64,000 nt of DNA from positions 1 to 64,000 of the forward strand of contig CAYSOA010000007.1 in assembly GCA_964432565.1 (NCBI GenBank), given 5' to 3'. Source of the stretch: CAIOHW01 sp964432565. GTDB taxonomy: Bacteria; Bdellovibrionota; UBA1018. The notes under the pieces were generated by a model, which was given only the letters and a program-made list of their open reading frames with translations, was not told where the DNA came from and ran no database searches. A program made the translations under genes and the position numbers. Below are positions 1 through 8,354 of the stretch, in pieces (within the stretch, counting starts at the first letter, position 1; every line of letters starts with the position of its first letter).

Positions 1-8
1 TCTGGAGC

Positions 9-1682
9 ATGACCTTTCTCAGAGCCCTGGCCACACTGCCGCCCCTCTTGCTGTCCGCGTCGGGAGCTTTTGCTCTCCTCTCTCCGGCCCACTCACATGC
101 CTTTTCTTCGGCTCGGCCACGACTCGATCTGGTCCTGGCAACGACGCCGAGACCAACCACGCCCGACCCGCGCTTCTACGATGACGCCGAAAATCGACCG
201 CTGCACGGCTGGACCCACGACACCCTCTTCGAATGGACCTATCTCGATGCGTTTCCGCAGCTTCGCACGCTGCTCGCGGCCGAAAGAGGAACCTTCAACG
301 CACAAAAGACACGATTGACCCTGCGGCTCAAACAGGGAGCCACGTTCTCGGATGGCGAGCCGATCACCGCTCGCCACTTCATTGCGTCCTGGAGGTCACT
401 CGAAGGCCTGCCCCCAGAATCGATGGCTCGCCGCACCTTCTTTTCAGTCATGAGATCCTTTCGGGCCACCAACTCCGATACGCTCGTGATCGAGTTCGAC
501 CGTCCCCATCCCGATTTCGAAATGCTGCTGGCCCTACCATTTACAGCCCCCCTGCCCCTTGGCCGAAAGCTACTGCCTGAGCTGCCGCTTCCGAGCCAAC
601 CCTTTGCAGGAAGCGATTCCCCGCTCCCATCGAGCGGCCCCTTCATTCTGAGTGCCTGGCACCCGGGTCACGGGCTGACGCTTGAGGCCCGTAAGGGCTA
701 TAGCAACTCGTTTTTCCCCACGAAGGCAGGAGAAAAGTTTTCAGAGCTCCCTCTCGATTCGCTCTCGTCAAAACCCATCCCCCTGATCAACGGCATTCGG
801 GTGGATTGGGTGGACTCCATTGAAAAGGCCCGTTCGAAATTCCTTGCAGGTGACGCCGACCTTCTCGAACTGCCTGCGGGTTCCAATGAAAGTACTGAAA
901 ATCTGGCCCACCAGGGAATTCACCTCGAGACCGGATGGCGTCCTGCGCTCACCTTTTCCGTGCTCAACCTTCAGAGTCTGCCCGATGCACGACTCCGGCG
1001 TAGAATCCTGTCGCTGCTGGACCGCTCCTTCTGGAAATCGATTTCCGGTCTCTCGCCCGAGGCGCTTCCCCGAGCAGAACACCCTGAACTCCCGCTACTC
1101 GAAGACTGGCTCGACATCGGCACCCTGAAGTCTCGTTCTACGAACCGCCGAGCGGCCCCCTCAAAACGGACCGGCAGCCCCAAACCGATCGACCGCCCGC
1201 TGCAAATGAGGATCGCGGGGAGCGACCCGCTTTCGGAGCGCATTCTTGAGGCGGCTCGCCAGCGCCTCGAGAACAGTGGCCTCAAGGTGGCTGCATCGAA
1301 TTCGGATCTTCCGGAGGCCATGCGGGCATTCCGCGCCGGTGAAGTCGATATTCTCATCACGGGATGGCGATGGGAATCACCGACCATCGAGGCCGTGGTC
1401 GGTCCCGTGGCGTGGCTTCAACCTGAGGGCCAGCATCAGTCCACTGAGATTCGCAAACTCGAGTCTTTGCTCCGCAGCACCACCGCTCGCGATTCCGAGG
1501 GGTTTCGCAAGATCGAGGAATACCTGAATCACCTCGCTATTTGGAGTCCTGGCCCCAGACACGAACGACGAGTTCTCGTTCAGGCGTGGGTTCGCGGTTA
1601 CCGGATTCGTTCCGCCGTCGAAAATCCGGAGCGTTATCTGAGCGTAGATCTCGATCTGAGAAAACTTCGAATCGGACGTTAG
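9..1682 (+). CDS. Periplasmic solute-binding protein, SBP_bac_5 (OppA/DppA-like)
   Basis: Likely the periplasmic binding component of a peptide/nickel-type ABC importer. Residues 1-31 form a signal peptide (hydrophobic core, then SHA before the mature part). The family signature around residues 108-121 (KQGATFSDGEPITA) and the preceding block on the first lobe are typical of bacterial extracellular solute-binding family 5. The length of 557 residues is normal for the family. There is no lipobox, so it should be a soluble periplasmic protein. The ATG at 9 has GGAG only one base away and the frame is open to the window edge, so the true start may lie upstream. It converges on the next gene with a 4-bp overlap. 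No permease or ATPase is adjacent on the right. The ligand is unknown. Confidence 0.8.
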   Translation: MTFLRALATLPPLLLSASGAFALLSPAHSHAFSSARPRLDLVLATTPRPTTPDPRFYDDAENRPLHGWTHDTLFEWTYLDAFPQLRTLLAAERGTFNAQKTRLTLRLKQGATFSDGEPITARHFIASWRSLEGLPPESMARRTFFSVMRSFRATNSDTLVIEFDRPHPDFEMLLALPFTAPLPLGRKLLPELPLPSQPFAGSDSPLPSSGPFILSAWHPGHGLTLEARKGYSNSFFPTKAGEKFSELPLDSLSSKPIPLINGIRVDWVDSIEKARSKFLAGDADLLELPAGSNESTENLAHQGIHLETGWRPALTFSVLNLQSLPDARLRRRILSLLDRSFWKSISGLSPEALPRAEHPELPLLEDWLDIGTLKSRSTNRRAAPSKRTGSPKPIDRPLQMRIAGSDPLSERILEAARQRLENSGLKVAASNSDLPEAMRAFRAGEVDILITGWRWESPTIEAVVGPVAWLQPEGQHQSTEIRKLESLLRSTTARDSEGFRKIEEYLNHLAIWSPGPRHERRVLVQAWVRGYRIRSAVENPERYLSVDLDLRKLRIGR

Positions 1683-2659
1683 GCTCCGATGCGCAGAACC
1701 TTCTTCAAGAGCGCAAGAAAGCCGGCGTCGAGTCGGTCCTGGCGAGCGGCCTCTGCGAGCTTCTCAAATGCGTCAATCGGCCGCATGGGCTCGCGCCCCT
1801 GGCGGGGACTGATCAGCGAACTCCAGGCGTCGACGACCGCCACCAATAAGGCGGGTTCGTAGATCTTTTCCCGAGAAAGTTGGTTTGGCCCCCCCTTTCC
1901 CGAGGGCAACTCATGATGCTGATAGACGATATAGCCAACTTCGCGAGGAATGTTTTCAGACTCCTGAATGATCTCCAATCCGACCCTGCAGTGGCGATCC
2001 AGTTGCTGTCGATCCTCTCCGCTGGCCTCTCCTAGAGGATCACAATAATCTTCATCCTCCAGTCGAGTCGCTCCAATGTCATGCAGGAGGCCCCCCCAGG
2101 CAATCATGGCCACTTCCTCTTCAGAGTATCGTCCAGAGGCTCGAGCGAGCATTGCCGTGAAGACCGAAACGGCAACCGAGTGATAGTGAAGGTAGTCCTG
2201 ATGGGAAACCAGTCGAAGCACGGCAGCCAGCGACAGGGGCTGCTGAGTCATCAGCTCGACCAGGTTAAGAACCAGGCGCCTGCTGTCGTTGACGGCGTCT
2301 CGCTCGAGAGGCAGATCCTGAAAGATCTCGGCCAGCGTCCTTTCCGTGCAATTCAAAACCAGCGCAGCCTTCTGCTCGGGACGAAGGTCAGGGTCGCCCA
2401 AAAGCCGATCCAGTCGTCGCTCGCGCAGGTGTCGCTCCAGCATTTCCGCATCGACCGCGCGAGCATAGAGTTCGGTCACGCCCTTCCGCCGATAATTGGA
2501 GAGGCGATCATAGTCCAGCCCGGTCGAACTCGAAAAAACGTGGCAGTAATTTGACGCCGAAAGCCGGATGTAAAGATCCAACGGCAGATCTCTGGCCAAT
2601 TGCCTCAGCTCATCGATAGCCACGGAAATCCAGTTCGGATCACTCCCTGCCGAATCCAT
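1679..2659 (-). CDS. HD-GYP domain protein, putative c-di-GMP phosphodiesterase
   Basis: The C-terminal half carries the HD-GYP ladder: LLHDIG near residue 193, a further histidine in DRHCRVG, and paired histidines in QHHE near 248. The GYP segment is degenerate, reading SGKGGP instead of DGxGYP. Known members hydrolyse cyclic di-GMP; here hydrolysis is inferred and could be reduced by the altered loop. The N-terminal ~125 residues form a separate domain like those found before HD-GYP domains, and there is no receiver domain. I chose the ATG at 2659 (a GTG two codons upstream is possible) because GAGAAG sits at workable spacing. It converges with the upstream binding-protein gene. Confidence 0.75.
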   Translation of the reverse strand: MDSAGSDPNWISVAIDELRQLARDLPLDLYIRLSASNYCHVFSSSTGLDYDRLSNYRRKGVTELYARAVDAEMLERHLRERRLDRLLGDPDLRPEQKAALVLNCTERTLAEIFQDLPLERDAVNDSRRLVLNLVELMTQQPLSLAAVLRLVSHQDYLHYHSVAVSVFTAMLARASGRYSEEEVAMIAWGGLLHDIGATRLEDEDYCDPLGEASGEDRQQLDRHCRVGLEIIQESENIPREVGYIVYQHHELPSGKGGPNQLSREKIYEPALLVAVVDAWSSLISPRQGREPMRPIDAFEKLAEAARQDRLDAGFLALLKKVLRIGA

Positions 2660-2758
2660 GTCCACTTCTCGGCAGCTTCGGCGCCGTTCTGCATCCGAGT
2701 TTCCACTTCAGGCCGGGGCCACCGGGTCCGATAAGACCCATGAGGAAGGACAGTCGCC

Positions 2759-3274
2759 ATGAATACCGAACCATCCCCCCAGCCAGTAGATCCGATGACG
2801 GTGGCCTGGGGTGTCGTCCGCTGGAGCACCTGGATCAGCGGGCTCTTCGTCTTCACATCCGTCTTCGTCGCTTTGCTGGTCAGCAGTCTCTGGTTTCTGG
2901 TTCCCCGCGCTACGGCTGCCGAGGCTGTCGTTTACAGCGTCTATCAAGGTGTCGATCTGGGAGATCCCGTCACGAGCGACGGCCGATCCACAGCCCCGAG
3001 AGTTTCGACCAAGGATTTCTTCGTCAATATCGGCTCATCACAGGGAATTCGACCGGGAACTGTCCTTCAGGTGAGTCGCAAAATGCCGACCTACGACCTG
3101 ATTGGAGAAAAGCTTTATAAGGAAATCACCTTTCCGATCGCCACCTTGAAAGTGATTCATGCCGAACAGGGCGTCGCCATCGCCCGGCTCGACAAGCTCC
3201 TGCCCCAGGACAAGACCCCCGCCTTCTCACCAAGAGCGGTGATGGTCGGAGATCTTGTCCGAAGGGCAGACTAG
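2759..3274 (+). CDS. Membrane-anchored protein of unknown function, FlgT C-terminal-like
   Basis: A 171-residue protein with one N-terminal transmembrane helix (about residues 26-50) followed by a periplasmic domain. The segment NIGSSQGIRPGTVLQV and the later VIHAEQGVAIARL resemble the small beta-barrel found in FlgT C-terminal and related flagellar/envelope proteins, where a protein recognises G-x-x-x-G-x-x-L turns. That link is a family impression only. The start has AGGAAGG about 9 bases upstream. It stands alone between divergent and convergent neighbours, so the context gives no functional clue. Confidence 0.6.
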   Translation: MNTEPSPQPVDPMTVAWGVVRWSTWISGLFVFTSVFVALLVSSLWFLVPRATAAEAVVYSVYQGVDLGDPVTSDGRSTAPRVSTKDFFVNIGSSQGIRPGTVLQVSRKMPTYDLIGEKLYKEITFPIATLKVIHAEQGVAIARLDKLLPQDKTPAFSPRAVMVGDLVRRAD

Positions 3275-3302
3275 GCCCTAGAGGGCTGGCCGCGGTTCCA
3301 CG

Positions 3303-3734
3303 TCACTGCATCACTGCAGCATTCTGTCCGGATTCCGACCACGCCTGACTGCTCCCGGCGGGAAGAAAGCTGACCCGATCCGCGTGAACTTCCAGGTCGG
3401 TTCGTTCCTGACCATCCTTGCCGGTGTACCGATTACTGCGCAAAGTCCCCTCGACAAAAACCGGAGCTCCCTTCTTCAGGTACCGAGCACAAACCTCGCC
3501 CTCCCTCCCCCAGGCCACCACGCGGTGCCAGACCGTTGACTCCTTGTCTTCATCTCCGGAAAGCGCTGGCGTCGACTCCGCCCCCCCACCTTCATGAACG
3601 GCGGCCACTGCGCGACGACGACGCTGTGACGTCGCCACCGAAAATCGGGTCAGCGCCACCCCCGACGGCGTCTCGCGCGAAACCGGATCCGATCCAAGCC
3701 TTCCAATCAACAACACCTTGTTCACATCTCTCAT
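3303..3734 (-). CDS. ssb: Single-stranded DNA-binding protein
   Basis: Binds single-stranded DNA during replication, recombination and repair. The start MRDVNKVLLIGRLGSDP is the classic OB-fold opening of SSB, and VWHRVVAWGREGEVCARYLKKGAPVFVEGTL-type core strands follow. An insertion rich in alanine and glycine (about residues 40-60) separates the first strands from WHRVVAWG. The ATG at 3734 has AGGAGG 7 bases upstream, which favours it over an open upstream extension in the same frame. At 143 residues it is short, and the tail lacks the usual acidic DDDIPF-like tip, so partner docking may differ or be lost. Confidence 0.9.
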   Translation of the reverse strand: MRDVNKVLLIGRLGSDPVSRETPSGVALTRFSVATSQRRRRAVAAVHEGGGAESTPALSGDEDKESTVWHRVVAWGREGEVCARYLKKGAPVFVEGTLRSNRYTGKDGQERTDLEVHADRVSFLPAGSSQAWSESGQNAAVMQ

Positions 3735-3933
3735 TGGATATCCTCCTGGGCATCGGTGTTTGCTCAAACCATGCCGAAAAAACGCAGGCATTCGCCGACG
3801 AGGGCTACTGAATCTCAAACCCATGGCCCGAAATTCAGACACTTCTGATCCATGGCCCATTCATCGAGTGCGATCTGCGCATGGTTTGCAATTTCCTCGA
3901 AATTGCCTCATCGTAGAAGCACCGAGGTGACCG

Positions 3934-4440
3934 ATGAAACTGACCCTGATGAAGACCGCTCGTTCGGTCATGATGATAACTGCCCTGTCCGTTTCCCTGC
4001 TTGCAGCCACGGGCTGTGCCAAGAAGCAAAAGGCGGATGAAATCACGCCCACCACTGACATGAGCGAAGAGTCGGCCACCGGAGATTCCGACTCCGGACA
4101 GGCCATGGGACTCATGACGATTCGTTTTCCCTACGACTCCTTTTCGCTCGACTCTTCCGCCAAGGACGCGCTGAAGAACAATGCCGAGATCCTCAAGGAC
4201 AAGGCGACGATGAACATTCAGATCGAAGGACATTGTGACAGCCGCGGCGGCGTTCAGTACAACATCGCTCTCGGCGAGAAGCGGGCCAATGCCGTCAAGA
4301 GGTACCTCGAGGGCATGGGAATTCAGGGATCCCGAATCACCACGATCAGCTACGGCAAGGAGAGACTGCTGGAACTCTCCGAAACCGAAGCGGCGCACTC
4401 GAAGAATCGCCGGGCGAACTTCGTCATCACTTCGCGCTGA
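3934..4440 (+). CDS. pal: Peptidoglycan-associated lipoprotein (OmpA-like)
   Basis: Outer-membrane lipoprotein that tethers the outer membrane to peptidoglycan as part of the Tol-Pal system. The signal peptide ends in a lipobox, LAATGC, with Cys28 as the lipidated residue. A short linker is followed by an OmpA-C domain containing IRFPYDSFSLD, IEGHCDSRGG and ALGEKRANAVKRYL, the last two being the peptidoglycan-binding hallmarks. SD GAGGTG lies 4 bases before the ATG. A strong terminator-like hairpin follows at 4490. The cpoB homologue two genes downstream supports the assignment, although tolQRAB are not in the window. Confidence 0.93.
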   Translation: MKLTLMKTARSVMMITALSVSLLAATGCAKKQKADEITPTTDMSEESATGDSDSGQAMGLMTIRFPYDSFSLDSSAKDALKNNAEILKDKATMNIQIEGHCDSRGGVQYNIALGEKRANAVKRYLEGMGIQGSRITTISYGKERLLELSETEAAHSKNRRANFVITSR

Positions 4441-4452
4441 TTCGTATTCCGC

Positions 4453-4869
4453 TTGAACACCGATTTCGAAGGAAACCATAAAACACGAGGGGCGATCCGG
4501 CCACGAGGCTGGATCGCCCTTTTTATCCTCCAGACGCTCAGCACTGGCTGCTCGGTCATCGCCACTCGGCCGATTCAGGAGATGTCGGATGCGGCAGCCG
4601 CTCTCAGGGCCGCTCGCGAGGTAAAGACCGAAGTGAATGCCCCGGAATACCACCGTCTGGCCGAAGAATTGTTTTTCAAGGCCCGGCAGGAGTACCGACT
4701 CAAGAACTTTTCGCGTGCCAGAAAGTACGCCAATCAGGCCCGTGAGGCCGCTGAGAAGGGCGAATTTCTGAGCATCCGCGGGGGAGCCGTTCGTAGCTCC
4801 CTGCAGACCCCCGAGAGCTCCCCTTCAACGGAAACCGCACCAACGACAGCCCCCACAGCCCAACCTTGA
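4453..4869 (+). CDS. Small lipoprotein, DUF4398-like
   Basis: A 138-residue predicted lipoprotein. Hydrophobic WIALFILQTLSTGC gives a signal peptide with Cys33 as the likely lipidation site. The mature part, ARQEYRLKNFSRARKYANQAREAAEKGE, is a charged helical hairpin typical of DUF4398 proteins, and the tail is rich in S, T, P and A. The only usable start upstream of the signal core is TTG 4453, without an obvious SD. A strong intrinsic-terminator-like hairpin lies inside the signal-peptide codons (4490-4519), which is unusual and may attenuate the gene. It sits between pal and cpoB, so an envelope role is likely. Confidence 0.65.
   Translation: MNTDFEGNHKTRGAIRPRGWIALFILQTLSTGCSVIATRPIQEMSDAAAALRAAREVKTEVNAPEYHRLAEELFFKARQEYRLKNFSRARKYANQAREAAEKGEFLSIRGGAVRSSLQTPESSPSTETAPTTAPTAQP
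4490..4524 (+). terminator. Intrinsic terminator or attenuator after pal, inside the next gene's 5' end
   Basis: GGGCGATCC at 4490-4498 pairs with GGATCGCCC at 4511-4519. The inner GGCC/GGCT extends the stem to 13 pairs (one G-T) around the 4-base loop ACGA, and TTTTT follows. The shape is that of a Rho-independent terminator for pal. It overlaps codons 13-23 of the downstream lipoprotein frame. Confidence 0.8.
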
Positions 4870-4902
4870 AGCCTCGCCACGAGAGTGCGATGATCGGGAC
4901 TC

Positions 4903-5688
4903 ATGAACTCCCGATCTCCATTGATGGTGTTGGCCGTGCTTCCTCTTCTGCTTTCGCAAACCGCCTGCCTGCGCACGCGCGGAATGATTCGCGAAGACAA
5001 GGGGTTCGAGGTTCCCCCGGCTCAGGCACAGGCCCAGACCAATGCCTATGTGATCGATGAGCTGAAGGCCGAGATCACCCGACTGACGGGTCGGATCGAA
5101 GAGCTTGAACGCCCGAAGGCTCCCGTCGAACAAGCCGCGCCAGAAGCAGACCCCAGGCTCAAGGCCATCGAAGAACGCATCATCGAACTCGAAAAAGCCC
5201 AGCTCGCCATGATTCAGGCCATCAAGGGCCAAAAGCCGCTTCCACAGCAGACGGATGCCAGCACCGAGGCTCCCAAGAGCGACTTTGAACTGGGCAAAGC
5301 TCACTTCGAAGCAGGGAAGTTCGAGGCGGCCATCGAGGCACTCTCGCGCTTTGTCTCCCAGCCGGGAAAAGCCGCCTCTGGCCAGATTTCTGGCCAGATT
5401 GAAGAGGCCACAGCACTGGTCGCGGAGTCGTACTTCCTTCTCAAGCAGTACCAGTCGGCTATTGTCGAATATTCAAAGATTCCAGAAAAGTTTCCGAAGT
5501 CTCGGCGTGTCCCGGCAGCACTGCTTCGTATTGCCGAATCCTTCGAATCGATGGGCTTTTCCAATGACGCCAACGGCTTTTATCAGGAAGTCGTCGACCG
5601 CTTTCCGAAAACCGGCGAGGCTAAAAAGGCTCGACGAAAACTAAAGAGCTCAAAGCCCAAGAAGTCAGCGACCCCATCGAAGGACTAA
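4903..5688 (+). CDS. cpoB: Tol-Pal-associated lipoprotein CpoB/YbgF-like
   Basis: Periplasmic coiled-coil plus TPR protein of the CpoB (YbgF) type, which in other bacteria coordinates peptidoglycan synthesis with outer-membrane constriction at division. The signal peptide ends LLSQTAC, so unlike E. coli CpoB it is probably a lipoprotein. Residues ~50-105 are heptad-rich coiled coil (IDELKAEITRLTGRIEELE). Residues ~125-245 hold TPR repeats (FELGKAHFEAGKFEAAIEAL, ALLRIAESFESMGFSNDA). The tail is lysine-rich. Its position behind pal is the standard tol-pal order. Its stop overlaps the next start by one base, implying translational coupling. Confidence 0.8.
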   Translation: MNSRSPLMVLAVLPLLLSQTACLRTRGMIREDKGFEVPPAQAQAQTNAYVIDELKAEITRLTGRIEELERPKAPVEQAAPEADPRLKAIEERIIELEKAQLAMIQAIKGQKPLPQQTDASTEAPKSDFELGKAHFEAGKFEAAIEALSRFVSQPGKAASGQISGQIEEATALVAESYFLLKQYQSAIVEYSKIPEKFPKSRRVPAALLRIAESFESMGFSNDANGFYQEVVDRFPKTGEAKKARRKLKSSKPKKSATPSKD

Positions 5689-7232
5689 TGAAGTCCCGCC
5701 CGCACCGATCCCCATGGCTTGCGAGCCTGATTCTTCTGATCGCCATTCCGGCCTTCGCCGATCGAGCGCCCCTGCTCGTCCACTCCAATGACGTTCATGG
5801 AGAGCTCGAGCCCTGCGGATGCCGCGCAAACCCCTCGGGCGGACTCCTCAGAAAACTCCAGATGCTTCGAACCCACGAGCTGACCAAAGGGCGCTCGTCC
5901 TCTCAGATTCTGCAGCTTGATGCTGGAGACCTCTTTTTCTCGACCCAGGAAGTGCCCGAAACGCTTCGAGCTCAAACCGAAATCCAGGCCCTCGCTTTGG
6001 CGCGAAGCCTCCGGCTGACCGGATTGAAAGCCTTCGTTCCGGGCGAGAAGGACTTTGCGCTGGGAGCCTCCTTTCTGAAGCGTCTGGCAAAAGAGGGCCG
6101 ACTCGACCTCCTCGCAGCCAACCTCGAGGAGAAAGTCCGAAATCGGTGGCGACGTCTCGGAACCGCAAGCCGAGTCTTCCCCATGCGCTCCTCCGCAGGC
6201 ACCCTCCACCGGGTGGGAGTGATCGGGATCGTCGGCTCCGGAGTCGGCCTTCCGCCAGGTCTGCGGGCCACTTCTCCGATTGCTGCAGCCCGGGCTGAAG
6301 TGTCGAAGCTGCGAAAGAAAACGGACTGGCTCGTCCTGCTCACGCATCAGGGTTTCGATGACGACGTCACGCTGGCCGAGGCGGTGCCGGGAATCGACTT
6401 CATCATCGGAGCCCATTCACAAAGCTTTTTGCAAAAGCCGTGGATCATCGAAAAAAACGGACTCAAGACGAGCATTCACCAATCGTCTTTTCGAAACCAG
6501 GCCGTGGGACTCATCGAACTGCGACCGTCAGGCCGCAGCGAACTCGTCGCCCTTGATGATTCACAAGAGCCGGCAGCCACTGAGTTTGGCGACCTGCGCA
6601 AGGTCATTGAAGAGGCCAAGAACCGAATCGCCGAAGTCAACCACCAGGAAGAAAAGCGCATCTCCGCACTCGCCGAAGAAAAGAACCGGGAAGGCACCCC
6701 AAAATTCCAGACCCTCAACAAGTGTGCGGACTGCCACTTCAAGCAATTCGATTTCTGGAGAAAAACTCCCCACGCCAGTGCATACGAGGTACTCGTCAAG
6801 GCGGGCCAGCATCAGAACCTCGAGTGCCTTTCGTGCCACACCGTCGGCCTTGGAGACCCCGAGGGCTTCACCCGGCTGCACCAGCTGGTCGAATGGGAGA
6901 AAAAAGAGAAGACAGAGAAGCCGGGCCTTCTGGAAGACTGGCTCAAGCAGGTGCGAACGGCGGAACCGGCCAGAGCACGAGAGGTGCTCGGGCGCGCTAC
7001 ACGCGTTCATGCGACCGTTCAGTGCGAAAACTGCCACGGTCCGGGCCGGGACCACCCTTTCGGACTGGAAACCCTGCCCAAGGTTGTGGCAACCCAGAGC
7101 TGCCTGAAGTGCCACACTCCCGTGAGAGCGCCCGGATGGTATGTGACGAAACAGGGCAAGGAAGAGCTGGACCAGAAGAAGCTCTCTGAAAACATGAAGA
7201 AGCTGGCCTGCCCGGCTGGCAGCGACGACTGA
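5688..7232 (+). CDS. Metallophosphatase domain fused to a tetraheme c-type cytochrome
   Basis: Secreted fusion protein. After a signal peptide (residues 1-24) comes a UshA/SoxB-type metallophosphoesterase-like domain (about 28-300) with HSNDVHGE, an unusual ECGC-like EPCGCR segment, LDAGDLFF and LLTHQG. Two metal motifs are altered: GEKD replaces GNHE, and GAHSQ replaces GHSH, so activity is uncertain. After a charged helix, the C-terminal third has four CxxCH heme sites (CADCH, CLSCH, CENCH, CLKCH at about 345, 380, 446 and 472). These suggest electron transfer in the periplasm. It is coupled to cpoB by a one-base stop/start overlap. Confidence 0.8.
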   Translation: MKSRPHRSPWLASLILLIAIPAFADRAPLLVHSNDVHGELEPCGCRANPSGGLLRKLQMLRTHELTKGRSSSQILQLDAGDLFFSTQEVPETLRAQTEIQALALARSLRLTGLKAFVPGEKDFALGASFLKRLAKEGRLDLLAANLEEKVRNRWRRLGTASRVFPMRSSAGTLHRVGVIGIVGSGVGLPPGLRATSPIAAARAEVSKLRKKTDWLVLLTHQGFDDDVTLAEAVPGIDFIIGAHSQSFLQKPWIIEKNGLKTSIHQSSFRNQAVGLIELRPSGRSELVALDDSQEPAATEFGDLRKVIEEAKNRIAEVNHQEEKRISALAEEKNREGTPKFQTLNKCADCHFKQFDFWRKTPHASAYEVLVKAGQHQNLECLSCHTVGLGDPEGFTRLHQLVEWEKKEKTEKPGLLEDWLKQVRTAEPARAREVLGRATRVHATVQCENCHGPGRDHPFGLETLPKVVATQSCLKCHTPVRAPGWYVTKQGKEELDQKKLSENMKKLACPAGSDD

Positions 7233-7247
7233 GTGAACCCACGATCC

Positions 7248-8351
7248 ATGGCAAAGTTTTCAGCTCCTCAATCCTCGGAAGCCCTGATCTTCGGCATCGA
7301 ATCCTCCTGCGACGAGTGCAGCGCCTCGGTCGTGCGCCTATCGAGCGGCCGACGGCGTGTCGATGTGCTGAGCGTGGCCACTTTTTCGCAGGTGCAGATT
7401 CACGCCCCCTACGGCGGAGTCGTTCCCGAAATCGCTTCGCGCAACCATCTCGAGACGATCAACGCCATGATGGAACAGGCTCTTCGGGAAGCCGGCATTC
7501 GTGCCACTGATGTCGACGCCATCGCCGTCACCCAGCGCCCCGGATTGGTGGGTGCCCTTCTGGTCGGTGTCACCGCCGCGAAAGCCATGGCCTTTGCGCT
7601 GGGAAAACCCTTGATTCCGGTCCACCACCTCGAGGGACACCTCTCAAGCCTGTTTCTGGGGCGAGATGAGCCCTCCCTCGATCATCTTCCGATGCTGGCG
7701 GCGGTCATCTCCGGCGGCCATACCAATCTCTACGTCGTGCGCGAGGAGCCCGCTCATTGGCCTCATCCCTTTCTCTCCCAGGCGCTTGTCGGTCGTTCGC
7801 GCGATGACGCTGCCGGAGAGGCCTTCGACAAGACGGCAAAGCTCATGGGATTTCCGTATCCTGGTGGAGTCTGGATTGATCGAACGGCCCAGCAGGGCGG
7901 CGATCCATCGGCGTTTGCCTTTCCTCGTGCCCTGCCCCAGAAGGACGTTCTCGACTTTTCGTTCAGCGGACTGAAAACGGCAGTGGCCCTCGAAATCCAG
8001 AAGCTCTCGCCCGACGCCCTTCGGCAGCGTCTTCCTGATCTCTGCGCTTCCACACAGGAGGCCATCGTCGATGCCATTCTTCGAAAAATGAAACTGGCCG
8101 TTCGACGTTTCGGCTGTCGTTCGGCCGCGATCGTCGGAGGCGTTGCTGCGAATTCACGCCTGCAGGCAAGACTGGAAGCCGAGTGGCAAAGCTGGGGCCT
8201 CGAAACCGCCCCCAGTTTTCCTCTGCGGGACTATTGCACCGATAATGCGGCAATGATCGCCGCGGCGGGAGCCTTTCGATTCTCGCAGGGCCAATATCTT
8301 ACCGGAAAGGACATGCTGTCCGTGGCGGCCACCGCCTCGGCGGCCGACTAA
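7248..8351 (+). CDS. tsaD: tRNA N6-adenosine threonylcarbamoyltransferase TsaD
   Basis: Transfers the threonylcarbamoyl group to A37 of ANN-decoding tRNAs. The metal-binding and ASKHA-fold motifs are present: FGIESSCDE at the N terminus, the HLEGH metal motif, and ISGGHTNL. The length (about 367 residues) is slightly long for the family. I chose ATG 7248; a GTG at 7233, directly after the previous stop, is an alternative, and neither has a clear SD. It lies immediately before rsmA, forming a small tRNA/rRNA-modification pair. Confidence 0.95.
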   Translation: MAKFSAPQSSEALIFGIESSCDECSASVVRLSSGRRRVDVLSVATFSQVQIHAPYGGVVPEIASRNHLETINAMMEQALREAGIRATDVDAIAVTQRPGLVGALLVGVTAAKAMAFALGKPLIPVHHLEGHLSSLFLGRDEPSLDHLPMLAAVISGGHTNLYVVREEPAHWPHPFLSQALVGRSRDDAAGEAFDKTAKLMGFPYPGGVWIDRTAQQGGDPSAFAFPRALPQKDVLDFSFSGLKTAVALEIQKLSPDALRQRLPDLCASTQEAIVDAILRKMKLAVRRFGCRSAAIVGGVAANSRLQARLEAEWQSWGLETAPSFPLRDYCTDNAAMIAAAGAFRFSQGQYLTGKDMLSVAATASAAD

Positions 8352-8354
8352 ATC

